Origin: Clostridia bacterium
GTDB taxonomy: Bacteria > Bacillota > Clostridia > Christensenellales > Borkfalkiaceae
Assembly: GCA_017467275.1 (NCBI GenBank)
Contig: JAFTSN010000027.1
Span: 1 to 64,000, forward strand
Direction of reading: 5' to 3'
Length of the DNA stretch: 64,000 nt
This document shows, in pieces, positions 19,487 through 27,780 of the stretch. Numbering within the stretch: position 1 is the stretch's first letter; the number at the start of each line of letters is the position of its first letter. The notes under the pieces are model-generated. The model saw only the letters and a list, made by a program, of their open reading frames with translations. It had not been told where the DNA came from and did no database searches. Position numbers and translations under genes: made by a program.

Positions 19487-21196
19487 TCACTGCAACAGCG
19501 CGCCAACGCTCTCTTTCATAATCTCGAGCGCCCTTTTCGCCGTCGCCTCGTCCGCCTCTCTCAAGGAATAATACACTTTCAGCTTCGGCTCCGTTCCGCT
19601 CGGGCGCACGCAAATGAACGACCCGCCCTCGAGCTCGTAGTAGACGCAGTTACACTTCGGAATATCCAGCGCGCTCACCTCGCCTGTCGTGTGGTCAAAC
19701 CGCTTTGCCGTGCTGTAATCACGGGTTGCAAGCACTCTTTTCCCGCCCAACGCAACCGCCGTTTTGCTCTTTAAGCCGTCCACCACGGCATTCATTTCCT
19801 TCATGGCGTTCAGCCCCGAATATTGCGTGGAAATATTCAAATCGAGCACGTAGCCGTATTTCGCGTAGATTTCTTTAAGCCGCGCAAACACCGTCTTGCC
19901 GATATAGGTGTAATAGGAGACCATCTCCGCGCAGAGCATAGAAGCCACAACGGCGTCCTTATCCCGCGCATGCGTGCCGCGAAGATACCCACACGACTCC
20001 TCAAAGCCGAACACAAAGGTATATTCGCCGCTCTTTTCCCATTCCTTGATCTTCTCGCCGATAAACTTAAAGCCGACGGGCGTTTCAAACAGCGTCACGC
20101 CGAACTCCTCGCAAATCGCTTTCGCCATACCCGTCGTGACAAACGATTTCACAACCGCCGCGTTTTCAGGCAACGCATTCTCCTCTTTAAGCCGCGTCAA
20201 AATATAGTCGAGCAAAAGGATACCCACCTGATTTCCCGACAACGCCACAAACTCGCCCTCGTCATTTTTAAGCGCGACGCCCAATCTGTCGGCGTCGGGA
20301 TCGGTCCCGAACACGACGTCCGCGTCGATCTCGTTCGCGAGCGCAATGCCCATTTCAAGCGTTTCCTTAAACTCGGGATTAGGCACCTTGACCGTTGAAA
20401 ATTCGCTGTCTTTTTGGGTCTGTGCCTCGACCATGGTCGCATTTATTCCCAATTTTTCAAAAATCATGCGGACGGGCACGTAGCCGCTCCCGTGCACGGG
20501 CGTATAGACGAGCTTCAAGCTCTTTCCGCACTTTTCCACCGCCTCGGGCGAAAGACAGAGCTTCGACAATTCCTCGATATAATCCTCGTCGAGCTTCTCG
20601 CCCACCCGCTCGATCAGCGGGCTGTTTATATCCCCTGAAACGGAGAGATAATCCGTGATTTTTTCAATATATCCGACCACCTTTTCGGTGTCCTCGGGCG
20701 ACATCTGCGCGCCGTCCTCGCCGTAGACCTTATAGCCGTTGTACTCCTTGGGATTGTGACTCGCCGTGATCATAACGCCCGCCTTGGTCTTTAAATAGCG
20801 AACGGCATAAGAGAGCATGGGCACGGGGTGCACGTCGGGAAAGACGTAGGACTTAATTCCCTTTTGCGCAAGCACCGAAGCCGCAGCGTAAGCAAATTCC
20901 TCCGACTTTCTTCTTGTGTCGTAGGAGATCACGACCCCGCGGGCAGCCGCGTCCCCGCCAAGGCTCAAAATAAATTCGGCAAGCCCCGCGCTCGCTCGCA
21001 TGACGGTGTAAATATTCATCATATTCATACCGTAGCCAATGATGCCGCGCATGCCTGCCGTACCGAACGCAAGCTCGCCGCCGAAACGGTATTCCTTGGC
21101 TTTTTCGTCGGAAGAAATCGCCTCGAGCTCCGCCCGCCCCTCCGCACAAAGCCGAGGGTCTACCAACCATTTTTCATAATTCGCCTGATAATTCAT
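19487..21196 (-). CDS. alpha-phosphohexomutase (phosphoglucomutase/phosphomannomutase)
   Basis: Interconverts hexose 1- and 6-phosphates to supply cell-envelope and storage sugars. All four family motifs are present: the phosphoserine loop TASHNPKEYNG near residue 140, the metal loop GTDPDADRLG near 295, the sugar-binding loop GFEESCGY near 390, and the phosphate loop RPSGTEPKLKVYY near 530. The length of 569 aa and the N-terminal FGTAGMRGI motif match the PgcA-like phosphoglucomutases of Bacillota. Substrate preference cannot be read from sequence. An AAAGGAC site precedes the ATG. The two membrane-protein genes upstream are in the same direction with no obvious promoter between, so it may be their distal partner. 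Confidence 0.93.
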   Translation of the reverse strand: MNYQANYEKWLVDPRLCAEGRAELEAISSDEKAKEYRFGGELAFGTAGMRGIIGYGMNMMNIYTVMRASAGLAEFILSLGGDAAARGVVISYDTRRKSEEFAYAAASVLAQKGIKSYVFPDVHPVPMLSYAVRYLKTKAGVMITASHNPKEYNGYKVYGEDGAQMSPEDTEKVVGYIEKITDYLSVSGDINSPLIERVGEKLDEDYIEELSKLCLSPEAVEKCGKSLKLVYTPVHGSGYVPVRMIFEKLGINATMVEAQTQKDSEFSTVKVPNPEFKETLEMGIALANEIDADVVFGTDPDADRLGVALKNDEGEFVALSGNQVGILLLDYILTRLKEENALPENAAVVKSFVTTGMAKAICEEFGVTLFETPVGFKFIGEKIKEWEKSGEYTFVFGFEESCGYLRGTHARDKDAVVASMLCAEMVSYYTYIGKTVFARLKEIYAKYGYVLDLNISTQYSGLNAMKEMNAVVDGLKSKTAVALGGKRVLATRDYSTAKRFDHTTGEVSALDIPKCNCVYYELEGGSFICVRPSGTEPKLKVYYSLREADEATAKRALEIMKESVGALLQ

Positions 21197-21266
21197 AGAC
21201 CGTCCTTTACCCCCGCGCTTTCCCGCGAGGAACGAATATTCTCACGCTTTTCCCCGTTTCATTCGT

Positions 21267-22319
21267 TCACTTTTCGACGCCGTCCGTTTCCTTTTCGGCA
21301 GCACTCCCGTCGTTCTCCGTCTCCTCTTGGGCAACGGTCGGCACGCCGAGCTCGTTTTCCATTTCCGTAAAGAATTGCTCGCTCTCCCCCCAAGTGGGAT
21401 TAAACGAGATTTTTTCGTAGGTTATAAAATATTTCTTTCCCTTGACCGTGTAGTAGTTGACAAACTGCATACAGATAAAGAAGAAATAAGATGCGGGAAT
21501 CGTGAGAAGCAACGCGCTCCCGAACGTACTCACCGCCGCAACCACGTTCACGATCAACACAAGATACACCGTAGTCACGTAGCTTAAAAAGATCTTCTGT
21601 CCCTGCTTCGCCGTCATTTTGCCTTTCAGCCGCATCGCCTTGCCGATCCCCTCTTTGCCAACGATCATCGCAGGCAGCCACATCGAGGTAAAGGTCAGCT
21701 TGAGCGCCTGACAAAGCACGATAAAAGTCACGGACACAAACAGCGCGGCAAACAAGTTGGCAAAGTTGAACAGCCAGAAAAGCAATAGATAGCAAAGCCC
21801 CATGATCACAAGATCGCAAAGCAAGGTGATGGGCACGTAAACAATGCTGTAAATGCTCGCTCTGCCGAGATTTTTAATATACGCGTCCGAAAAGGAGGTC
21901 TCGGCATAGGTCGCCATTTTATCGTTTAAAATACTGCCGATTGAAAAATAACACAAGGTGTCGGCAAATCGGGAGAAGAAATATAAAATCAACAATCCCA
22001 CGACCGACCAAACAATCTCCGAAAGCTTGGATTTCAAAAACCAAACGAGCTCGCGGACGGTGCCGCCCTCGCCCGTGAAGCTCTCTTTAAACCCCTGCAA
22101 AAACACGCTATCCCCGCTTGCGAGAGCTGCGAAAAACGCCTTGATATCCCCAAACACCGCCTGCATCTGCGCACTTTCAACAATCTCGATAAGATTGGGC
22201 AGAATAAGCGCGGCGGAAAGTGCGGTCGTCACAAGAATAATGATCGCGTTATACGCAAGGATCTTATAGGTGTTTTTAAAATTTTCGGTCATGAGCCTGC
22301 CGCTGTTACGAAAGCGCAT
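21267..22319 (-). CDS. multi-spanning membrane protein, unknown function
   Basis: 350 aa with about six membrane segments, at roughly residues 20-42, 110-130, 160-180, 185-210, 250-270 and 275-300. A lumenal or extracellular loop lies at 55-100, and a hydrophilic, acidic C-terminal tail of about 60 residues is rich in Glu. An ideal GGAGGAG site precedes the chosen ATG. It is 66 bases downstream of a second, similar-looking membrane protein (274 aa), and the two may be distant paralogues. I do not recognise either as a known transporter. No charged or catalytic motif stands out inside the membrane. Confidence is in the gene, not in a function. Confidence 0.82.
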   Translation of the reverse strand: MRFRNSGRLMTENFKNTYKILAYNAIIILVTTALSAALILPNLIEIVESAQMQAVFGDIKAFFAALASGDSVFLQGFKESFTGEGGTVRELVWFLKSKLSEIVWSVVGLLILYFFSRFADTLCYFSIGSILNDKMATYAETSFSDAYIKNLGRASIYSIVYVPITLLCDLVIMGLCYLLLFWLFNFANLFAALFVSVTFIVLCQALKLTFTSMWLPAMIVGKEGIGKAMRLKGKMTAKQGQKIFLSYVTTVYLVLIVNVVAAVSTFGSALLLTIPASYFFFICMQFVNYYTVKGKKYFITYEKISFNPTWGESEQFFTEMENELGVPTVAQEETENDGSAAEKETDGVEK

Positions 22320-22385
22320 AGTCTCCTCCTTATTATATGCCCGTTTGCGCGCATTTTTACTGTTTTTTCGCGGCGGGCTGATTGT

Positions 22386-23210
22386 TTAAACGTGATAATA
22401 TTTTTTAAGATCCGCCCTATCGAGCTGCGCGCGGTCAAAATAGACGACCTGCATTCGCACGCAGAAAATGAGGATCATAAACAAATATAAAAGGGTTGCC
22501 ACGATAAACGCCCAAATCCTCTGCGGCAAGAAGATCACGCACAGGGAAATGAGGATCTGCGAAAGCACGATGCTGATAAACTGCTCGAAGATGACCCGCA
22601 GTTTGACGGGCGCAACGAGCTGATAGGAATATTCAAGCGCCTCAAACGCACGGAAGCCCGTAATCTGCAAGCAAGGCAGCCACAGATAGATTAGAGCGAT
22701 CAAGTATAACAGCACGAACTGCGAGCCAAAATAGAGCAGCACGCTCAAAATATACGAAACGGCATTGCTGGGAATCATGAACACGAGGAATAAAAGCGCG
22801 GAAGAAATGAGCGCCCAAAGCTCGTAGATCAAGAAGAACAAAATGCACATACCAAACGTGGAAACAAGATTGTCGTTGAGCTTGGAAAAGATCCCGTTAA
22901 ACGTCCGTTTCCCGATCCGCATATGCTTTTCAAGCACTGCCATGAGCAGGGAGACGCAGACCACGAGCGAACAAAAACCCGCAAGCCCCGCAAAGAACAC
23001 CCCCACCGAACGGAAGTTAAAAAAGGAGACGGAGCAGAATATCTCGACAAAGCTTCCCTCTGGAGAGCCCGTGAAAAAACTCGTAAGGACAGCCTTCATG
23101 GACGGCTCGTCCAAGGAAAGCGCAAGGCAGATCGCCGGCAAAACGGCGAACGGAAATATGTATAAGAAATTCTTGAAGATGTATTTTAAGGATTCGATCG
23201 TGTACTTCAT
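22386..23210 (-). CDS. multi-spanning membrane protein, unknown function
   Basis: 274 aa, highly hydrophobic, with six or seven predicted membrane spans separated by short loops. One longer loop of about 35 residues follows the first span. The N-terminus (YTIESLKYIFKNF) resembles the start of the neighbouring 350-aa protein, which supports a paralogous pair. The gene has its own promoter at 23231-23259 with an AGAGGTATAGG ribosome site, and it is probably cotranscribed with the 350-aa gene and the phosphohexomutase. I find no known family motif. A role in envelope biogenesis would be guesswork. Confidence 0.8.
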   Translation of the reverse strand: MKYTIESLKYIFKNFLYIFPFAVLPAICLALSLDEPSMKAVLTSFFTGSPEGSFVEIFCSVSFFNFRSVGVFFAGLAGFCSLVVCVSLLMAVLEKHMRIGKRTFNGIFSKLNDNLVSTFGMCILFFLIYELWALISSALLFLVFMIPSNAVSYILSVLLYFGSQFVLLYLIALIYLWLPCLQITGFRAFEALEYSYQLVAPVKLRVIFEQFISIVLSQILISLCVIFLPQRIWAFIVATLLYLFMILIFCVRMQVVYFDRAQLDRADLKKYYHV

Positions 23211-23230
23211 AGTCCTATACCTCTGTCTTT

Positions 23231-23259
23231 ATTATACACGAAAACCTCGCCCGTGTAAA
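23231..23259 (-). promoter_or_regulatory. sigma-A promoter of the membrane-protein genes
   Basis: On the minus strand, TTTACA (23254-23259) and TATAAT (23231-23236) have a 17-base spacer. Transcription would begin about 14 bases before the ATG at 23210. Confidence 0.82.
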
Positions 23260-23270
23260 GTGTTTGCAGG

Positions 23271-23308
23271 CAAAAAAATAAAAAAAGAGCGGGATTTTAT
23301 CCCCGCCC
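23271..23308 (-). terminator. intrinsic terminator closing the phage head module
   Basis: GCGGG pairs with CCCGC across an 8-base loop within 23289-23306. On the minus strand it is followed by TTTTTTTATTTTTTT. It marks the end of the minus-strand phage gene run. Confidence 0.85.
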
Positions 23309-23334
23309 TCGCCGACAAAAAGAGCGAAAAGCCG

Positions 23335-23811
23335 CTATTCGATCTGCAAATAAAAATAATCAAAGAGGAGAGAATAATACTCCCCGAGATAGGTCTTGGC
23401 GACCCCGTCCCCTTTGAACGCCTCAAACCGCTCCGTCGGCTCCGCATAATGAGAATCGTAGTACTCCTTGACAATCTTCGCCCGCTCCTCGTAGGTGAGC
23501 GCAAAATTGACGGCATAGGGCGCGCTGAGCCCGTTCGCGCCCGTTGTAAAGCGCAGATAGAACAATAAGCCCTCCCGCAAATTTTCCACTTCCACGGAAT
23601 ACGCCTCCTCCAGCTCGGCGCACAGCTTTTCAAAGACCGCAGAACGGAAGATCCCCTTTTTCACCAGCTTGAATTTCTCTGCCCGCTTGTCCGCCTCGAG
23701 TGCCTCCGTCAAACGGTTTTTCTTGGTCTGCACGCTCTCGACCTCGCGAATCTGCTCCTCGGTCAGAGCCGCAAACTGCTCGTCCGTATACGTAATAATA
23801 TCAATTAGCAT
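23335..23811 (-). CDS. small hypothetical protein, last gene of the phage module
   Basis: 158 aa, mostly alpha-helical, highly charged. The N-terminal half (residues 10-75) is rich in Glu, Lys and Arg and could form a long helix or coiled coil. The C-terminal half is richer in Tyr and Phe. It has no cysteine motif, signal or membrane span. It begins 12 bases after the nozzle-like gene stop and is followed by the module's terminator, so it belongs to the same transcript. In podoviruses this position holds tail needle or ejection proteins, but the sequence gives no evidence for either. Confidence 0.6.
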   Translation of the reverse strand: MLIDIITYTDEQFAALTEEQIREVESVQTKKNRLTEALEADKRAEKFKLVKKGIFRSAVFEKLCAELEEAYSVEVENLREGLLFYLRFTTGANGLSAPYAVNFALTYEERAKIVKEYYDSHYAEPTERFEAFKGDGVAKTYLGEYYSLLFDYFYLQIE

Positions 23812-23823
23812 TTTCTCTCACCC

Positions 23824-25212
23824 CTAATTTCCAATCAAAACAAACCCGAGCTCCAGCCCCAAGATTTCGCTCCCGATTTCAAGCTCGAACGAGAGCGAAA
23901 ACCGCTCCCCTTTCACGAGCGGGAACACCGTTCTCTCCCCGTCAAGCGCGAGGGTGTAACCGTGCCGCTCATAGCCGTTGGAGACCTCGAAGCGCACGTT
24001 GCCGCGCCCTTTAATTCTCGCCGAGCGCAGAAGCTTTCGCCCCCGTATCCCAAAATCGGTATAGCCCTTTTTAAGAAAGCACTTCTCACCCTCGGGCAAT
24101 GGCTCATTCTCAGAAAACGCACAGACCGTATCCTCATAAAAGCACAGCAGTCTCCCGTTCGTTCCCGAAATGCCCGTCGGCGTTGCCGTCATAAAGAACG
24201 CCTCCCCGCTTCGCCCGTCGACGACTAGTCGCTTTTTACTCCCGTCCACCGCCGTATAGTCAAGGAAATATCTCCCCTCAAAAACGGTGTAATCGCACAC
24301 CTGCCCCTCTTTCTTAGGGGCAACGCCGAACGGTTCAAACGCCCTCTGCGCCCTATCCCCGTCAAAGCGGTAAACACCGTCGGTTGCCAGAAAATAAACG
24401 CGCCCGTCCACCTCGCCGACGCTGCAAGGAAAGATTTCCCCGCCGCCGTAGGAGAGCCGCTCAAGCACAAAATCTTTCGCCGCGCCGCGCGCGTCCAACC
24501 GTGCGATTCCCCGCGCAAAAAACACGTAGAGCCGCTCCTTTAACGCCGCCAAACCGACGATTTCCCCCCACTCCCGCGAAAGACTCAACGCCCCGCTCTC
24601 ATGAGAATCCGCTTCCCAAACGGTCGGCGCCAGTGGCGCGCAGAAGCGTAGCTTACAGCCCTTGGAAGCAAAGAACAGACGGTCGTGAAACACGCAAGCG
24701 GCAGCCGATGCGCCGTCCTCTCCTATATAGAGCGGGGAAAACCGCTCCACGCAGTCAAAGAGGTACGCCCCGCTCTTCCCGCAAAAAATAAGCTGTTCTT
24801 TCCCCGACGCGTCCGTCCAAGGCAAAATATTCACCCCGTCGGGAAAGCTCTCGTTCTCCACCGTGTAGGCGGAATTGTTCGTGTCGCACCAAAACACGGT
24901 CCCCCGCCTTGAAACGTAGATCACCCGCTCGCGCGCATTCCCCGCTTTGTCCGTATAGAATGCCGACGCCATTTTCGCAACGCCCTCACTCCCGTCGGCA
25001 AACGCGGCCACGACCTTGCCGTCAATGGGGTATTCCCGCACCCCCAAAAAGGGCTTTATCCCGCCCTCCGCGACGTTGCAGTTTTCTCCGCTCACGCCGT
25101 AGAGCGTCTTTTTTCGCTCTCCCTCCGCGCCCTCCTGCAAAAAGGAAAAACGCTTATAAACCACTTTTTTTGCCGCCGTTTTAACTGCGGCAGTATCCTT
25201 TTTTAAAAACAT
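23824..25212 (-). CDS. putative tail nozzle/hub protein (beta-rich, propeller-like)
   Basis: 462 aa, almost entirely beta-strand in character. It has repeated turns of the form DGRVYFLATDGVYRFDG, ALKERLYVFFARGIARLD, and GRLLCFYEDTVCAFSEN spaced 40-60 residues apart, which look like propeller blades. It lies directly after the gp4-like adaptor gene, the same place as P22 gene 10 and T7 gene 12, whose products form the nozzle below the adaptor ring. Length is close to P22 gp10 (about 470). Assignment rests on gene order, length and fold impression, not on a recognised motif, so a different structural role remains possible. Confidence 0.5.
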   Translation of the reverse strand: MFLKKDTAAVKTAAKKVVYKRFSFLQEGAEGERKKTLYGVSGENCNVAEGGIKPFLGVREYPIDGKVVAAFADGSEGVAKMASAFYTDKAGNARERVIYVSRRGTVFWCDTNNSAYTVENESFPDGVNILPWTDASGKEQLIFCGKSGAYLFDCVERFSPLYIGEDGASAAACVFHDRLFFASKGCKLRFCAPLAPTVWEADSHESGALSLSREWGEIVGLAALKERLYVFFARGIARLDARGAAKDFVLERLSYGGGEIFPCSVGEVDGRVYFLATDGVYRFDGDRAQRAFEPFGVAPKKEGQVCDYTVFEGRYFLDYTAVDGSKKRLVVDGRSGEAFFMTATPTGISGTNGRLLCFYEDTVCAFSENEPLPEGEKCFLKKGYTDFGIRGRKLLRSARIKGRGNVRFEVSNGYERHGYTLALDGERTVFPLVKGERFSLSFELEIGSEILGLELGFVLIGN

Positions 25213-25215
25213 AAC

Positions 25216-25764
25216 TTATGCCCACCTTCTCGAACGCAATATCCTCGACGGACGCGCCCGATACGCCGCCGTCAGTGCGTCCTTATATTTTTTATCCCAG
25301 ACCGCCGCCTCTTCAAAGAGTCCCTTGGTAAGCGAATATTCCGCCGCGATCCCGTAGGCAAGCAAACGCGGCGACGCCTGCAAAACGTAATCAGACTTAT
25401 CCTCCAGCCCTTTTTCCTTAGGCGAATAGGTGTAGGCGATTTTCACCTTTCCCGCCTGCGTTTTCAGCCATTCGGGAAACAGGCGAAAAGGCAATTTATT
25501 CCCGTATTCGTCGCAAACGCGTAAAATACGCACCGCCGCACGGGAGAGTCCGTCGAAACGGATCACGCCCGTCTCCGACTCTATCTCCTCCTCCGAATAG
25601 AGGGGGAGATAATCGAGCGCAATCTCGTTTTCGACCAGATTAAACGCTCGAAGCAGCTCCGCCGTCTCCCTCTCTCCTTCTGCGCCGCCCGATAAATGCG
25701 CCGCGACGCTCTCTCCAAGCCCCAGCTCCTCCGCCGCCAATAACACCACTTCTTTAACCGTCAC
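25216..25764 (-). CDS. putative head-tail adaptor (P22 gp4-like)
   Basis: 182 aa. The first 60 residues are helical and acidic. A central segment has aromatic and basic strands. The C-terminal part LLAYGIAAEYSLTKGLFEEA followed by a Trp-Asp-Lys-Lys-Tyr helix is typical of the conserved region of adaptor proteins that dock under the portal. It ends in an Arg-rich tail (SRILRSRRWA). It lies between the coat gene and the nozzle-like gene, as gene 4 does in P22-type phages. Function would be to complete the connector after DNA packaging. The family link is by pattern and position. Confidence 0.6.
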   Translation of the reverse strand: MTVKEVVLLAAEELGLGESVAAHLSGGAEGERETAELLRAFNLVENEIALDYLPLYSEEEIESETGVIRFDGLSRAAVRILRVCDEYGNKLPFRLFPEWLKTQAGKVKIAYTYSPKEKGLEDKSDYVLQASPRLLAYGIAAEYSLTKGLFEEAAVWDKKYKDALTAAYRARPSRILRSRRWA

Positions 25765-25859
25765 TTTTCTTCTCCTCCTTTTTTGCTTCCTCCCACCCGC
25801 TTTCCCGCTTCTCTTATTTCCCCGTTCTCTTTCCCGCCTCCCTCCCTTTCGTTATGTCG

Positions 25860-27026
25860 TTACGCTTCGATAATTCCTTTCAACACACCCTGACCGTTTG
25901 GTCTCTCGCACATCAGCTCGGCGTACTTGACGAGCGTCGCGGTGTAGACGGGCTTCCCGGGGACCTGCTTTAAGACCTTGCCGTCCTCGCCCTCAAGCCA
26001 CTGCCAATCGCACAGCTGGTGCAGTTTGAAATCGTCGGTGTTGAGCAAATACATCGTTCCGAGCGGGCAGAATCTGTCTGCCACCACGGGAATCCCGCAG
26101 AAAGACAACGCCGTGTAACCGCCCTCGATCTCCATCGTCGGAAGACTCGCCTTGTTCTTCATGCAGTAATTGGCAAGCGCGCGGCGCACGCCCCACGAGC
26201 AGACGATCATATTCACCTTACTCCCCGCAACCTCCTCGATGGTGTCAATCGCTCTTTGAATAATGTTCTCGCTAATGTTGCCGACCCCATCGACAATCTG
26301 CGGCTTCAGCCAAGGATTGCTTTCCACGTCAACGCCGTAGAGCTCGCCCTCGCCCGAAAAGATCTTTTCAAGCCCCGTAATCTCGTTGTTGTAGGAGCCC
26401 TGTAAACACATGATGCTGCCCATCAGTTGCTCGGAAACGTCCTCGCCCGAAATGGTGACGCTAGCGTCGTTTCTGTTGACGGCGAGGATCGTTCTGCCCG
26501 CGGCGGCTTCAATCTTCTCGCCCTCCGAGGTGTAGAAATCCACAATCATTCCCTCGACGATATTCTGCACGTTTTCCATCGCAAGCACCGAACCGAACGC
26601 GTCGGTAACGCCGCTCAGTTTTCCCATACCGTTGCCGTAGAGCATGCGTCCGAAATTGAATTTGGAGCTATTGATGAGCCCCTGCATCTCGTCGTTGAGA
26701 AGATTGACGAACGCTCCCTCGTTATTCGCGGCGGCACGCACTGCCTTGGCCGAAATTTCGATCGTACCGTAAAGGTTTTTCAGCGTGCTGACGAACTGCA
26801 CGTATTTATTCCCGTTCGCCTTGGGCAAATCGCCCGTTTCGCTGCCCGCGCCGATACCGCCGTTCACGCCGTATTTCACGAGCTTACGAACGTCCTTTCC
26901 GACGACGTTTTCACTCGTTTTCTTGATCTTGGCAAGGAAGGGATTGACCTTCGTGTTCAACGCGTCGCTCACCGCGTCCAGATAAAAAGACTTCAAAGCA
27001 TTTTCTGCCGTTTGCATAGTAACCAT
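25860..27026 (-). CDS. phage major capsid protein
   Basis: 388 aa. I recognise the style of coat proteins found in clostridial prophages: ALKSFYLDAVSDALN at the N-terminus, a Gly-rich loop YGVNGGIGAGSETG near residue 55, then NLYGTIEISAKAVRAA near 85 and the FNFGRMLYGNG segment near 125. The fold is probably HK97-like with a P22-type architecture. A scaffold gene directly upstream and an adaptor downstream support it. The frame is full length with no stop or shift. It should form the icosahedral shell. Confidence 0.78.
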   Translation of the reverse strand: MVTMQTAENALKSFYLDAVSDALNTKVNPFLAKIKKTSENVVGKDVRKLVKYGVNGGIGAGSETGDLPKANGNKYVQFVSTLKNLYGTIEISAKAVRAAANNEGAFVNLLNDEMQGLINSSKFNFGRMLYGNGMGKLSGVTDAFGSVLAMENVQNIVEGMIVDFYTSEGEKIEAAAGRTILAVNRNDASVTISGEDVSEQLMGSIMCLQGSYNNEITGLEKIFSGEGELYGVDVESNPWLKPQIVDGVGNISENIIQRAIDTIEEVAGSKVNMIVCSWGVRRALANYCMKNKASLPTMEIEGGYTALSFCGIPVVADRFCPLGTMYLLNTDDFKLHQLCDWQWLEGEDGKVLKQVPGKPVYTATLVKYAELMCERPNGQGVLKGIIEA

Positions 27027-27094
27027 ACTGTTTTTATTTCTCCTTAATTTTCAATTTTTCGCCCGTAATTTTTTCGCCCTGTCGCGAAAACAAC

Positions 27095-27742
27095 TCACCC
27101 CTTCCCGCCGCGGAAATAGCGAAGCGCCATGCGCCCCGCCTCCTCGACGCTCGCGGGCTTTGCGGGAGACAGAACGAGCGTAGCCGTCCCCCCGCGCACA
27201 AGCGGCGCGTCCGATTTAGAGAGCGACGAAAGATACTCGCCGATAATGCGCCTTTTCACGCTCTCGTTCTCTGCAACCGCCTTAAAAATCTCCTCCTCCG
27301 AAAGGGGGACGCTTTTCCCCTCCCCCTCACCTTGTCCGAGGTCTTGAACAATCGGCTCCAAAGCGGGTCTGATTCCCTCCGTCAGTCGGGACGTTTTCGG
27401 CGCGGCGATGTTGCCGGCTTCGCCGTCCTTCGCGTTTTCCCCTCCCTCCGTCTGGACGTTCCCCGACGGAACGGCGCTCTTTTCCGCGGGCTTTTCCGCC
27501 TCGCTTACTAACGTCTTTTCCCCGTTCGTCCTCTCCTGTCTCAGATTTTCCGCTTCTTTTTCCAGCGCTTTAAGACGTTGGCTCCGACGGGTAAACTCCG
27601 CCTCCAAAGCGCCGTAAGCCTCCAAAAGGGCGTTCACGTCCTTAAACTTCCCCAAAGCCGTCGGACCCTTTTCTCTCTCCGCCTCCGCGCTCTGTCCCGC
27701 TGGGGTCGTCTCCTCGCAAACGTTCTCCTCCGTATCGATCAT
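27095..27742 (-). CDS. putative capsid scaffolding protein
   Basis: 215 aa, low complexity, rich in Glu, Lys, Ala and Gly, no cysteine except one near the N-terminus. A helical element KFKDVNALLEAYGALEAEF near residue 32, followed by a coiled-coil-like stretch to about residue 70, is seen in scaffolds of related phages. A disordered Glu/Gly-rich middle follows. The C-terminal 70 residues are better ordered and end in a basic ALRYFRGGKG tail, which would bind coat protein. Position between portal and coat genes is the standard scaffold slot. Confidence 0.65.
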   Translation of the reverse strand: MIDTEENVCEETTPAGQSAEAEREKGPTALGKFKDVNALLEAYGALEAEFTRRSQRLKALEKEAENLRQERTNGEKTLVSEAEKPAEKSAVPSGNVQTEGGENAKDGEAGNIAAPKTSRLTEGIRPALEPIVQDLGQGEGEGKSVPLSEEEIFKAVAENESVKRRIIGEYLSSLSKSDAPLVRGGTATLVLSPAKPASVEEAGRMALRYFRGGKG

Positions 27743-27780
27743 ATTATCTATCCTCCTTTTTTAAATAATTTCCTTTCGTC